36,367 nucleotides of DNA, taken from contig WION01000536.1 in the NCBI GenBank assembly GCA_015039365.1, positions 1 through 36,367 on the forward strand, given 5' to 3'. This DNA comes from Amanita rubescens (taxonomy: Eukaryota; Basidiomycota; Agaricomycetes; Agaricales; Amanitaceae). Below are positions 20,539 to 29,633 of the stretch, piece after piece. The notes beneath the pieces were generated by a model. That model did no database searches and had not been told where the DNA came from. It worked only from the letters and a program-made list of their open reading frames with translations. A program made the translations under genes and the position numbers. Position 1 is the first letter of the stretch; each line of letters starts with the position of its first letter.

Positions 20539-21957
20539 TCAATCTAGCAGAAATACATGCGCTTTGTGGAGCACTGGATCCCAGCCCCAGCGGCTGAAGA
20601 ATTCAAAGTCAATCTCCTCCTCCTCACACAATGATTCCAGACTCTCCAACACTCTAGCTGACCCAACCCACGCTCCATCCGTCTCTATGTCCAGTTCCTG
20701 TAGGCGTTTGATGCTGGCGTCAACCGTGGAATGGCGACTTTTGATCATTTCTTGCACTGCTTGGAGGTGACTGTTGTTGATGTTCGAGTAACTGCAAAGG
20801 GATAATGAATTTAAGCTTTGTAGAGGCAGTTCTCGTGCCTGGGCTGCGTCTGTGGTTGATCCAGCAAGCCACTTAACCACTTCAACGAGAAATTCGTCAT
20901 GAGTCAGTGTCAATTCCTCAAGATCCGGCGTGTGCAACAAAACCTGTTTATGAGCCCATAATTCGAGATTCTCTAATGACAGCACAGAGAGCTCGCAGTT
21001 CGATCGGAGGAAGAAGTTTATTGTTGTCCTAGCATCATTGGAGTCACCGGCGTCGAACGCAATCTCCAGCTCCTTCAATGCAGGGGTTTCTAGGATGGTT
21101 AGGAGAAACACCCCTTCAATGGACAGATATTCCAGGTATGGAAGCTTAATGGTTTTAGCATTCACGTGTGTAGGGTCGGGATCAAAATTTGTGCTCTCAA
21201 TATCGAGTGCCTCCAGATTAATGGTCTGTTGAAGGGTAGTGATGATGGTCTGAGGACTGTCTGAGTAACGAAGGTGAAGACTTGTCAGTGAAGCCCAGTT
21301 GAACTTCCATGCTGCGTCCTCAAGACAAAGAAGTTCGATATGGTTTAGAAGGGGCGCGTCCTCGAAAATGTCCCCCATTTGAGGAAGTAAAGTGACATCG
21401 TGGTTGTCTTCTTCCATTTCGTGACGATACGGTATAACGAGCTCCAAGCTTTGTAACAATGGAAGGCGGCTTTTGACGCTACGGAGCAGTAAAAACTCTG
21501 GTAGCCGCAGTCGCATTGATACATTTTCCCATTGCATTGAATAATCCATGAGTTTTGGAAGAACGAGCTGCACGCAGGAAACTTCTTGGTCGCTGTAGTA
21601 AGAATCCTCCTTGTATAGGGTGAAGGAGAACGGTGCCCCGCGTGCGACATCGAGAAAAAATGCCAATATTGCCATAGTACGTGAGGAATCCGGTCGTCGA
21701 TTACGGGGCAGCTCCGGCTCAAGATCATTCATAGAGTATATCCACTGTGATGGGGTTTCCCTGTCTTCAGGACGCTCCATCTCGATTTCATTCCAGAAGT
21801 AGGCCTGCATTGACAAAAAAATAGCCCTCCATTTGGAGCAAATTTGGCCGAGGTACCACGGGAACTCGTGTGGTTCCAGAAGTCGCAAAGGTGAAGATAA
21901 ATGTGAAAGGATTTCGCGTATAATTTCTACGGGTATGGGGCCCGTTGATGCTGGCAT
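20539..21957 (-). CDS. F-box/LRR-like protein, copy B, intact (single exon, 472 aa)
   Basis: One uninterrupted frame starts MPASTGPIPVEIIREILSHL. Residues about 5-60 form a basidiomycete F-box-like domain ending in the typical ICSKWRAIFLSMQAYFWNEI. Irregular leucine-rich repeats fill the rest (LPEFLLLRSVKSRLPLLQSLEL, LPYLEYLSIEGVFLL, LETPALKELEI, LHTPDLEELTL). By family knowledge it would recruit targets to an SCF ubiquitin ligase through Skp1; the target is unknown. The ATG agrees with that of copy A. Such F-box families are greatly expanded in agaricomycetes. The sister copy is frameshifted, so this is the only complete member here. Confidence 0.88.
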   Translation of the reverse strand: MPASTGPIPVEIIREILSHLSSPLRLLEPHEFPWYLGQICSKWRAIFLSMQAYFWNEIEMERPEDRETPSQWIYSMNDLEPELPRNRRPDSSRTMAILAFFLDVARGAPFSFTLYKEDSYYSDQEVSCVQLVLPKLMDYSMQWENVSMRLRLPEFLLLRSVKSRLPLLQSLELVIPYRHEMEEDNHDVTLLPQMGDIFEDAPLLNHIELLCLEDAAWKFNWASLTSLHLRYSDSPQTIITTLQQTINLEALDIESTNFDPDPTHVNAKTIKLPYLEYLSIEGVFLLTILETPALKELEIAFDAGDSNDARTTINFFLRSNCELSVLSLENLELWAHKQVLLHTPDLEELTLTHDEFLVEVVKWLAGSTTDAAQARELPLQSLNSLSLCSYSNINNSHLQAVQEMIKSRHSTVDASIKRLQELDIETDGAWVGSARVLESLESLCEEEEIDFEFFSRWGWDPVLHKAHVFLLD

Positions 21958-22371
21958 GATTCAGTGATAACTGCACGAGAAGCTTGAGTTCAGATTGACA
22001 CGTATAAAGAACGCCTAAACTAAACCTTACACTGTGACACTGTAGTTGTGATGCATATGATGGTTCGACTTGAACTTGAACGAGCCCAATGATTATTAAT
22101 TATTGACCGAGTTCGTGCTCAGCTCGCGAGTTCCTGTTCACGTCTGTCATCGTCTGACGAGCAGCGGAGTCGGACGTCACCTTCGATGGTAATCGAACAA
22201 AGTTTCCTTCCGTGATGAAGAACGATGCTCGGCCAAGTTATTGACCTGAACGCTCCAGCGTCTAATTTACGCTATTTGGCTTATTACTTTGATCGCTCTG
22301 TTCTCAACCATTTCGGCTAGGTTGAGTATATCTTATTCAATTTGAGATGGCTTCCATGATAGGTCAAGAGA

Positions 22372-22482
22372 TGGACCCTCGCATTAAAGGAGCCGGAGAT
22401 TGAGTTCCACGAAAGTGACTCCAATAATGCTAGAAAAACAATAAACTTCCTCCTCCGATCAAACTGCGAGCTTTCTGACCAA
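22372..22482 (+). pseudogene. Inverted F-box/LRR scrap in unit B
   Basis: The plus strand reads LKEPEIEFHESDSNNARKTI, then NFLLRSNCELS, matching the LEIEFEESDSNNARKTIDFL segment of copy A. It is in-frame for its 35 residues and then ends. Its place at the right end of unit B mirrors the scrap at 19968 in unit A. Confidence 0.75.
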
Positions 22483-23490
22483 GCAGTGCAAAAAATTCGC
22501 GACTATATTTATTGAAAAGGGAATGCACATCACAGTGGCATGCTGCATATTTGTAAGTATATGTGTTGTGAATAGTGTCAGGCTCTGGACACTTCTATGC
22601 ATCAGCGCCGGTTCGCGTTGGTACGGAATTCACGCTATAGCATCTTATAAACCGGACTTAAATCCATAAATCGACGCATTTTATGCGATACGCGTCTCCT
22701 TCGTTAACAGATCAGCGAGGCGCAGCCGTATGCGTCGTCGAGGAGTAAGGAACAGGCGAAAACGAAGGGAGGAAAACGGATGAAAAAAGGGAGTAAGGAT
22801 GCACTGACGACTCCGGTGGTCGAAGTTGCGGTTGATCATTTACCTGTGGTCCTAAAGGATACTGTAGGCAAGAGGTGCGATCGACGGAGCCAGGGAAAGA
22901 AGGGTCGTATAGCCGCAGGGTGTTTCCCAGATCCGTCCCACGTTGACCATTCTTCAACTTCGGTGGGTATCAGGGAGGCTGCAGACGGAAAAGGGATTCG
23001 GAAGAGTTGAACGTACTCCTTCGTCAAATAAGGGGTTGTTACTGATTAGGTTTAGAAACGGAGTGCGATGAGTTCGTCGGTTCAAAAACTGGACTTTACT
23101 AATTCCCGCAACCTTTAGGTTGAGGGTCTTACGAGGCACCTTCACTCACATGATCTTACACACGATTCGAGGATGGATGACGTTCATATCGCAAGTAGAG
23201 ATGCTGTTGCCGATCAAGCGCATGGCTTTATCCACGTGAATGTCAGACGGGAAAGCTCTATATCTATGCTTTTTCACCCTCTCCCAGGCGTGCAGTGAAA
23301 CAGGGTTTGCTAGCGCTGATGTGACCACAGTGTATGTTCATATCCGACTCGAGCCGTCGTGCCATGCTCAGATTGTAAATCAAGCACGAGGTTACCTCAT
23401 TCCCTCCGCATGAAAGCAAGACCAGGCCAGCACTATATCTTACCGTTTCATGTCTCCTGTCCCCCCCCCCCATTCACCTTCGTCTGACCA
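22483..23490. other. Intergenic, no gene recognised; short poly-C run
   Basis: About 1 kb. Overlapping short frames at 22712-23027 and 23146-23473 lack splice or domain support. A run of about eleven C occurs at 23460-23471, just upstream of the small gene that starts at 23491. aattcccgcaacct at 23101 recurs near 28109 with a changed follow-up; the significance is unknown. Confidence 0.4.
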
Positions 23491-23820
23491 ATGAAAGTTC
23501 TTCACCGATCTTTCGTTCTCTTGACTCAGATTCTGGGCCTTGTGTCACCATACGTCGATAAAGATGTGGAGGCTGAGCCCAAGGTTGATTATGCTTTTCA
23601 ATCCATTCGACCTCGCTGCTAACAATTTTTTATCTGTTCTAGAATGCACCAAGTTTGTTTCAGAGCGCCAGTGGTGTACATATATCCAATAGCAACTTCA
23701 ATGTAGCTGGAGGAGATATCACATTCGGCAGATCCCCAGGTGGCAGGTGCGTATGTTGGATCATATACATATATTCATAATTGTTCATATGCATGCAGCA
23801 CAGGACAATCCGCTTCGTAA
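23491..23820 (+). CDS. Small protein resembling the N-terminus of basidiomycete NACHT proteins (three exons, 72 aa)
   Basis: Exons 23491-23583, 23643-23746 and 23799-23820. The introns have GTTGAT and GTGCGT donors, CTAAC near the first acceptor, and TCTAG and TGCAG acceptors. The protein starts MKVLHRSFVLLTQILGLVSP (hydrophobic, signal-like) and then reads NAPSLFQSASGVHISNSNFN, VAGGDITFGRSPGG and a short tail to TAA. The SLFQSASGVHIS/NFNVAGGDI block is the motif that opens many basidiomycete NACHT or NLR-like proteins. The NACHT gene at 25830-27908 has NMFQDASNTHI/NLHVAGRDI with an intron before it in the same place. No NACHT domain follows. Either a truncated relic with an intact short frame, or a genuine orphan N-terminal domain protein. 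Confidence 0.5.
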
Positions 23821-24550
23821 ATTTGTAGAAACACCTAGGCAATAGCACAAGTACCGCCAACCCGCCTGGGTAGCGGCGGTATGACCCGGGGTACTGTCAG
23901 GGTACGGGCATCAGGAAAACTATTCGTTAATTACGCTGTGTTATAAAAAACAATTAATGTACTTAGTGTCTGTGACAGTGAAATTAGTTCTAATCGCTCT
24001 TAGAACGACCAGTATACCCGTACACTAGGACGATTCAAAGCCAACCGATCCTACGGACCCAGTCGTGGCAGAGGAATTGGCAGAAACCAAAAGAGTGTTA
24101 GTCTGGTTGCTTGCGCCTGCAACTCTGTACCATAAGCAGAAGCAAATAGTCCATTGGGCTGTTGTCCATCAGTGGCGATGTTGTACATTGAGGGCCTTAA
24201 CTACTGATCATCAGCTGCGACGACCGCAATGCGGCGCACGTCCAGCCTATGTTGGCGCTGTCTGAAAGCAGAGTTGGGCCGTGTCGAGCGGGGCCAGAAG
24301 CGAGAAAGCGGAAGGCGGGGACGGCTCCGGTGAAGTGTAGCGAGTAATGATGAAGAGCACGCTGCTGCATGCCGATAGTTTTGACCGCAGTGATGACCTG
24401 CCAGCTAATGGCTTTGACAGTGGGGCGGCACTCGCTCTTGTCCCGCAACAGGTTATGTAATGGCAAATACGCAACTCAGCTTCCCCACCCACGACCGGTG
24501 CAACCACCGCCAGTCTGAGTCTGTCTCCCAGCAGAGAACTAAAGTTGCCA
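23821..24550. other. Intergenic, no gene recognised
   Basis: About 730 bases. From about 24270 the sequence becomes visibly richer in G and C. Minus-strand frames (for example 24197-24466) contain PLHNLLRDKSEC, which could be a distant scrap of the neighbouring peroxiredoxin relic, but this is too weak to call. Confidence 0.3.
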
Positions 24551-24559
24551 GTGGTAGAT

Positions 24560-24780
24560 CTCCCTGAACCCACAAGCCTGGTTCGTGCTTCCGACTACCC
24601 ATTATGCGGGGGGAGAGGAGAGAGAGAAGACGGGGTGCCAGTGGTCGGCTTTCGAGTAGGACGAAAATCGTGCAGCCACAATTCAGCCTTGGCCACAAGG
24701 AACAGAACGATACCCTTCTCAGCGGCGAGGTCCGCAACCTGGCCGTCCTCGTGGAGAATTTACGTTTGGCGTGGGCCGCA
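24560..24780 (-). pseudogene. Relic of a Dot5/PrxQ-type peroxiredoxin gene
   Basis: Minus-strand reading gives HEDGQVADLAAEKGIVLFLV then AKA, the beta-strand region before the peroxidatic Cys in nuclear PrxQ/Dot5 enzymes (typically EDG...LAAEKGVVLFLVPKA). The next recognisable piece is gctgcacg (GCT), and about 90 bases further on TNQACGFREIY, matching the resolving-Cys segment (TxQACGFRD). The two parts are separated by a stretch bounded by direct GCACG repeats and are in different frames. Start, C-terminal half and splice sites are missing. The intact enzyme would reduce peroxides; this copy cannot. Confidence 0.45.
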
Positions 24781-24999
24781 TTGGGACGAGTCGGAGAGGC
24801 CATCCCGTGCTGCGGTTCGCGATTATCTGATGCAGACTGGGTGGAAGTGGGTGTTTGGAGAAGGGGGGGAAAGAGGAGGGCCGCCGTTCCCGCAGCTGAG
24901 CGTATTGAGTATGCGGATAACTTGTGGAGGGTGATGATAGGTTACTGGAGAGGTGAGCGAGCGAGCCAAGGATTCCTCCGGCCTCGGAAAGCCAAGTAG

Positions 25000-25560
25000 C
25001 CACGACGCACCACACGATATCGCGCCGTGGGGATGAAAGCGAGGAACGCGATGACACCGACGAGCTTGGTGGACATGACTACTACTGCGAACCCGGTCCA
25101 GGCGTGCCATGCGGAGTCGGGTGTTGGCGGGGCGCCTGATTCGGGGAGGTGGTACCCTAGGTGGAGGGTGATACTGCTGGTGTATAAAAGATGTCAAGTT
25201 TTAAAGGGCGCGGGAAGACGTACAAGAGACAGGAGGGGAAAAGCACGGCAGGTAGGAGGAGGTAAATTAGCAAGGACGCCGATTAGCGTGTGCTGTTGTG
25301 AGTTGAGCGTTAGTTGTTAGACTTGGTGATTTGGAGGTGCACCTTCGTTTCCGAGGACGAGGAGGACGGAGTAGCCGATCTGGGCGATGCATATGGCGAG
25401 GACATAGCGTTGGCGATGCTGAGGGTGAAATGGCAGTGGGGGGTGGGACCGTGGTGCAGAGGAGTGACAGACCGTGCCATGGCCCGCGCTACACCTCCGC
25501 TTTCCAGTCGCTCCTCCGGCTGGGCGAAAGCGCTGAAGCATTCGCCGGTTTCCTAGACGA
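25000..25560 (-). pseudogene. Remnant of a multi-pass membrane protein gene
   Basis: On the minus strand, RQRYVLAICIAQIGYSVLLV (ending near 25365) is followed by an intron-like GTGCAC...CACAACAG. A second hydrophobic run reads LLIYLLLPAVLFPSCLLYVF (near 25260-25200). A third stretch reads SAWHAWTGFAVVVMSTKLVG, then VIAFLAFIPTARYRVVRRG (near 25110-25010). The three pieces are in different frames and no single spliced model joins them. They look like consecutive helices of one membrane protein. The family was not recognised. GC-richer than its surroundings, like the peroxiredoxin relic next to it. Confidence 0.4.
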
Positions 25561-25829
25561 CAACCCAACAGCCTTCTCTTTCGAGGACGCCCCTTTGGGT
25601 GCGCACTGGGGTCACCCCCTCCTGCTCGCTACCTTTATTTTTAGCCCATCATATGCTCTGTATAGCCTGTATCTTTGGCCGCTCTGTCCGTGTACCCCTC
25701 TTCTACCTTCACCTTTGTCCGTAAAGTAGACATGTTGTTCGGGAAGAAAAAAGAAAAAAAGACATCGAAGGTCTACTCCCTCCATATCTGCAGAGATGTG
25801 ACCTATGATTACTATTTCTGCTAGCGTAA
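25561..25829. other. Short intergenic region, no gene recognised
   Basis: AT-rich 3' flank of the NACHT gene with an A-rich tract at 25746-25760. No supported coding sequence. Confidence 0.35.
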
Positions 25830-27908
25830 TCAAGGACTGGAGACGGTAGGTAAATAATATATGGGACTCAGAATGGGACTCGGAATGGGACTCGGGGATT
25901 TCTGGGTGGCACATGCTTTCCCAGTTGGTGTTTGAAGTGTCTTGCAGGGTGCCCGATCCACACCTCTACGTATCGTCCAAGAAACATACCCAACATAGTA
26001 ATCACAATCCGTACCAATAACATCATCATTTGAATAGGACAAGATCAATGTCCTGTTCCTTCCTATGTGTATGGATGTCACGGTCTCCATTGTGATTTTT
26101 TGGTATCTGGTAATTGTGCAGCCTCGTGAAACATCGACTGTGACTTCCGGATCAGTCCCGTTCACAAACACCACATCACTTCTAGCAATCAGCTGTGCAA
26201 TGATTCGAGGAACTTGAAGACGTACGAGTACATTTCCGGAAGGATCATATAATCGTGTTTCCCAATGAAGCTGTTCAGTAATTCGAGAAACTTGAGGACA
26301 AACATGTCCAACCAAGAGATCGACCCGGGATTCCGGATGAAGCTGTTCAGTAATTCGAGAAACTTGAAGACAAACATGTTCAACCAAGAGATCGACCCGG
26401 GATTCCGGATGAAGAATTCTCGGGAACGTAAAGGATCCATGAGGAAATCGTCCATGGAGGAATGCAAAAATCGCAAGGTGTGCGGCTCGGATGTATTGAA
26501 GGGACCAGCCACTGAGCGCAGACCGCGCAGTGTTACTTGAACCTCTTCTAATGCAACATCTAACAACTCCGCTGCATCACACATATTCAACTCAGCGCCC
26601 TTCCACGATAAGATCGCTAAGAGGTGAATTAGAATGGGACGTCGATGTCCATCCGGACCGAGACGGCGGAGAATCGAAAGAAACAAATCATCCAAGTGAG
26701 CATATGGGGATTGACGACCAGAATGGATTGAACCGCGGCCTAAAATATAATCCAGGGATTTTTTTGGATGTTCATCATCGTAGTCAACGAAATTCAGCAT
26801 AATCGAGGGATAGATAAAATGTCCTGAAGACCTCTTCACAAGCACTTCGATGTCATACTCGGATGGCCAATTGTCTGGAAAAAATAAATCGAAATGCTTT
26901 GTGCGGATCTCCGAAAACCTATGGCGGAGATATTGACGAATGTCGTCATCCGCCTCTATAGAGGGCCCCAGATGAAGTCGCTCATGTGCCTTTACCAGTG
27001 GGAGAGTCCGGAAAACAGTCTCGATCGGAAACTCGGGACGACTCGTGATAAGGAAGCGAACCGGATATTCAGCCATTCCAGCAACGGCGCCAATAGCAAG
27101 TAGCAGGGGCCGAATCATCCTATCATGCCCAAGTTCATCTAGTCCATCGATTATCAGAAGAGAGGGCCGACCCGCTGCTTGTAATGGTCTCCAGACAAGC
27201 TCGTTAAATTGCACCTGAAGTGCTTTCTCTGTCAGAAGACGCGGGTTGTTTGCAAGGGTCGTTCGAATTGACATTGCCATATTCTCGTTAGATTGCGCAA
27301 GGTGAAGTGCTATAGTAGGGACAATCGATTGTAGGTCATCTCCTCGCTGTAAGAAAAAGCTGGCAGCTAAGAAGCCCTCCGCTGCACTTTCCTCTGCGAT
27401 TGTCTGTGCCATTGTGGATTTTCCAACACCAGCGGTTCCGCTGAGCCACAAAATTGGTCGGCTGGTCGATAATTGCGCCCAAGTTCTGATATGTGCCAGC
27501 TGGGACTGGCGCGTCCCCGGCAAGCAACGGGGAACAGAGGCACGGTGCTGAGAGTCAAACAGTGCACGAGGCACAGACGCTAATGCCAATGTATGAAGTG
27601 GATCGTCCTGCAGCGCTGTTTGCATCTAAGCGATTGCCCATATGTGCGTATATCGAGACATACACACCTAGGCCTTTCGTAGTAGTCTCTTGCACGTGCC
27701 AGTGGATATCCCTTCCGGCTACGTGAAGATTGGTATCGGTTATATGTGTATTGCTAGCATCTTGAAACATATTTGCTGTACTCTGGAACAGGTACATGGT
27801 TAGCGGAGAGGTCCGAAAAAGTTGAAAAGCGCGACCAACTTGAACTGCCATAGATTGGAAACATGTTGACACAGTGACTAAAATCACAAGTAATCGCTGA
27901 CGCCGCAT
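25830..27908 (-). CDS. NACHT-domain NLR-like NTPase (four exons, 639 aa)
   Basis: Exons 27908-27846, 27782-27668, 27615-26226 and 26181-25830, with consistent phases. A short hydrophobic start (LLVILVTVSTCF) is followed by NMFQDASNTHITDTNLHVAG, the usual opening of basidiomycete NACHT proteins, then RCLPGTR. The P-loop is GTAGVGKS (residues 119-126). The Walker B is LLIIDGLDEL, and LITSRPEFPI is a sensor-like strand. LRFLHSSMDDFL closes the helical part. No ankyrin, WD40 or TPR repeats follow. Instead there are two 24-residue repeats (IRNPGSISWL...) and, through an intron with a GTACGT donor, a beta-rich tail (VVFVNGTDPEVTVDV). If that intron is retained the protein stops at 26189. Such STAND proteins act in fungal non-self recognition by family knowledge. 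Confidence 0.85.
26267..26410 (-). repeat. 72-bp tandem repeat inside the NACHT gene
   Basis: Units 26267-26338 and 26339-26410 are nearly identical. A diverged third copy is visible around 26200-26250. Each unit encodes 24 residues (IRNPGSISWLNMFVFKFLEL plus LNSF). Because 72 is divisible by three, unit number can change without breaking the frame. Confidence 0.85.
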
Positions 27909-28209
27909 TACTTAGACTGTGTCGAAGAATCGAAAGGGAAATAGCGGGAGAGAGTGAAAAAGCATAGATATAGAGCTTGCCCGTCTGACATTCACGTGGA
28001 TAGAGTGAGGAAGCCATGCGCTTGATCGGCAACAGCATCTCTGTGCCAGTTATGATGCCCGACTTGCGATATGAACGTCATCCATCCTCCCACGTGGCAG
28101 ACAGAAAAGTGATTCCCGCAACCTATGGCTGTGGGTTTTACAAGAACCCGTGCCTGACGAAGCGTTTGTATTCCACTCGAATGTAATTTTTGTTCCGTAG
28201 GTAGACCTA

Positions 28210-28479
28210 ATGACTAACTTAACACGTTCATTAGGTACTGGACGGCCTTATGAGCTGAGGGCTGCACTGTTGGACGTGGCGCTTTCCGTGGGAAACGCTG
28301 AATCACGCGCGATGCGATTACGGTCTCTTAATCCGAAAAGCCGTACTCAGTATCTTTCGTTGCTACGTGAAGAGCGTATGTCTTTAAAAGGCTCTACTTA
28401 TGTCGGAGCTCAGTCCACCAGTGTATCGAATGCGGGTACCATCAATACTACGCGCGAACTATTATCCCAAGAGGACTAA
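28210..28479 (+). CDS. Unrecognised coding-like segment, possibly 5' part of the kinase relic
   Basis: A 90-codon frame with protein-like composition: LGTGRPYELRAALLDVALSV then RAMRLRSLNPKSRTQYLSLL and a Ser/Thr-rich end. An intron-like element (GTAGAC, CTAAC, CATTAG) precedes it at about 28200-28235. It lies directly upstream of and in the same direction as the decayed kinase, so it may be its N-terminal region. No domain was recognised, and the start codon is uncertain. Confidence 0.35.
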   Translation: MTNLTRSLGTGRPYELRAALLDVALSVGNAESRAMRLRSLNPKSRTQYLSLLREERMSLKGSTYVGAQSTSVSNAGTINTTRELLSQED

Positions 28480-28574
28480 GTCAAAATTGCTCCACATATA
28501 AACGATGCTTCAGACGCCGGGAATCTGCTAGATTTCGTGCTCCGAAGATTTAAAGGCTGTTGAAGGTCGCATCA

Positions 28575-29345
28575 ACGATGCCTGTCATACCGAGGTCTTT
28601 ATTTAGTCATGGAGGGTTTGGGCATGTTTTCAAGGGTGAATTAGGAGGAGCACTCGTGGCTGCATAAAAATGCTTCTCATAATTATTGTGTAAGTTGCCC
28701 ATAGATCTCATGGCTCGGGCTATAGACTGTCGAGAAGCATTGACGTGGCGATCCCTGAATCACAAATTTGTTGGGGATCTACAAAGATCAAGGCGCATCG
28801 CCACTCTTCCTTGTTTCACCAAATCCATCGACAAAATAGGTGGTCTTCGAGGGGTAGTGATTCTTCATGAAACACAACACGTTAGAATGCTCACCCTGTT
28901 ACCAGGACAATGATGCCCTCTTCCACGTGCAGATCGCCGACTTTGGACTAATTCGACATCTAGAGTTACGGTTACGAAGTCGCATGCGCTTCATCAGAAT
29001 TTTATCGCGCCCGAGTTATTCGGTGATTGGGACACCGAAGGTGATGTCCAATCGGTGGCAAGAGGGCAACAGTAAGATATCTATGCGTTCGGTTGTCTTT
29101 ATTACGATGTAATAGTAAAAATGTCCTAGTGAATTTAGTAACGCTTGAGATGCACAGATCCACTATGATGTTGTGCCATTTGCTGGTTTGAATCATTAAG
29201 CTTGTCTGTCGAGGGGAGCGTCCGCTTCAATCCATCTTTGAGTGACGGGGCATGGAAATTGATGACACAACGTATCTCTGAAGTATAACTGCAAGTAGCT
29301 TATTGCGTCGCGCAAATCCGCGCCATATTCAGCATCAGGCCAACA
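28575..29345 (+). pseudogene. Decayed protein kinase gene (fungal tyrosine-kinase-like type)
   Basis: Conserved kinase blocks appear in order but in different frames. HGGFGHVFKGELGGALVA is the glycine loop (about 28608-28660), followed by a shift at the ATP-binding Lys region (gcataaaaatg). REALTWRSLNH is the alpha-C region, and LFLVSPN a hinge-like piece. VQIADFGLIRH is the DFG loop (28939-28947). FIAPELFGDWDTEGD is the APE region (about 29000-29040), then DIYAFGCLYYDV and VPFAGLN, and GERP near 29210. The catalytic HxD-loop segment between hinge and DFG is missing. Several stops and shifts interrupt it. An intact relative would be a cytosolic Ser/Thr kinase. Confidence 0.75.
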
Positions 29346-29633
29346 TCAATCCGGTACTTGTTTAGCGACCACAAAGGCATCATTCTCTGAACATTTCTTA
29401 GCAGCAACCAGGACTATGAATCGTACTCTAAATTGGTGGTGTAAACTACATTGGAACGAAGCTCGAACGAGGAACAACGAAATAGGTGTGCGACCCGCGG
29501 AATGTGGATTAGGGTCAAGAATATATCTTAATCACCTCTTGGAATTTGTTGTCTACTTGATTCCTGGTTCCCTTTGCCGTCTTCTCGACTGCGGGGTCCT
29601 ATATTGCCGAAATCAGTTCCAGGCGAGCGTGAT

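Larger units (their letters stand above)
18130..22482. repeat. Segmental duplication carrying F-box genes (two ~2-kb units)
   Basis: Unit A (about 18130-20150) and unit B (about 20463-22482) align from a shared left end (gttcctcaRcgttggaaa) through the F-box gene. They continue through 300 bases of its upstream flank (gaacaaagtttccttcc, cttattactttgatcgctct) into an inverted F-box scrap at the right end. Coding parts are very similar and the flanks more diverged with small indels. Confidence 0.8.

Noticed and set aside
23060..23150. Possible tRNA (gttcaaaaactgg and cccgcaacct words)
   Set aside because: No cloverleaf with a matching acceptor stem and anticodon arm could be drawn.
28105..28150. 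Hairpin gggttttacaagaaccc as a terminator
   Set aside because: The stem is short, and hairpin terminators do not apply to RNA polymerase II genes. It lies upstream of the NACHT gene start, not at a gene end.
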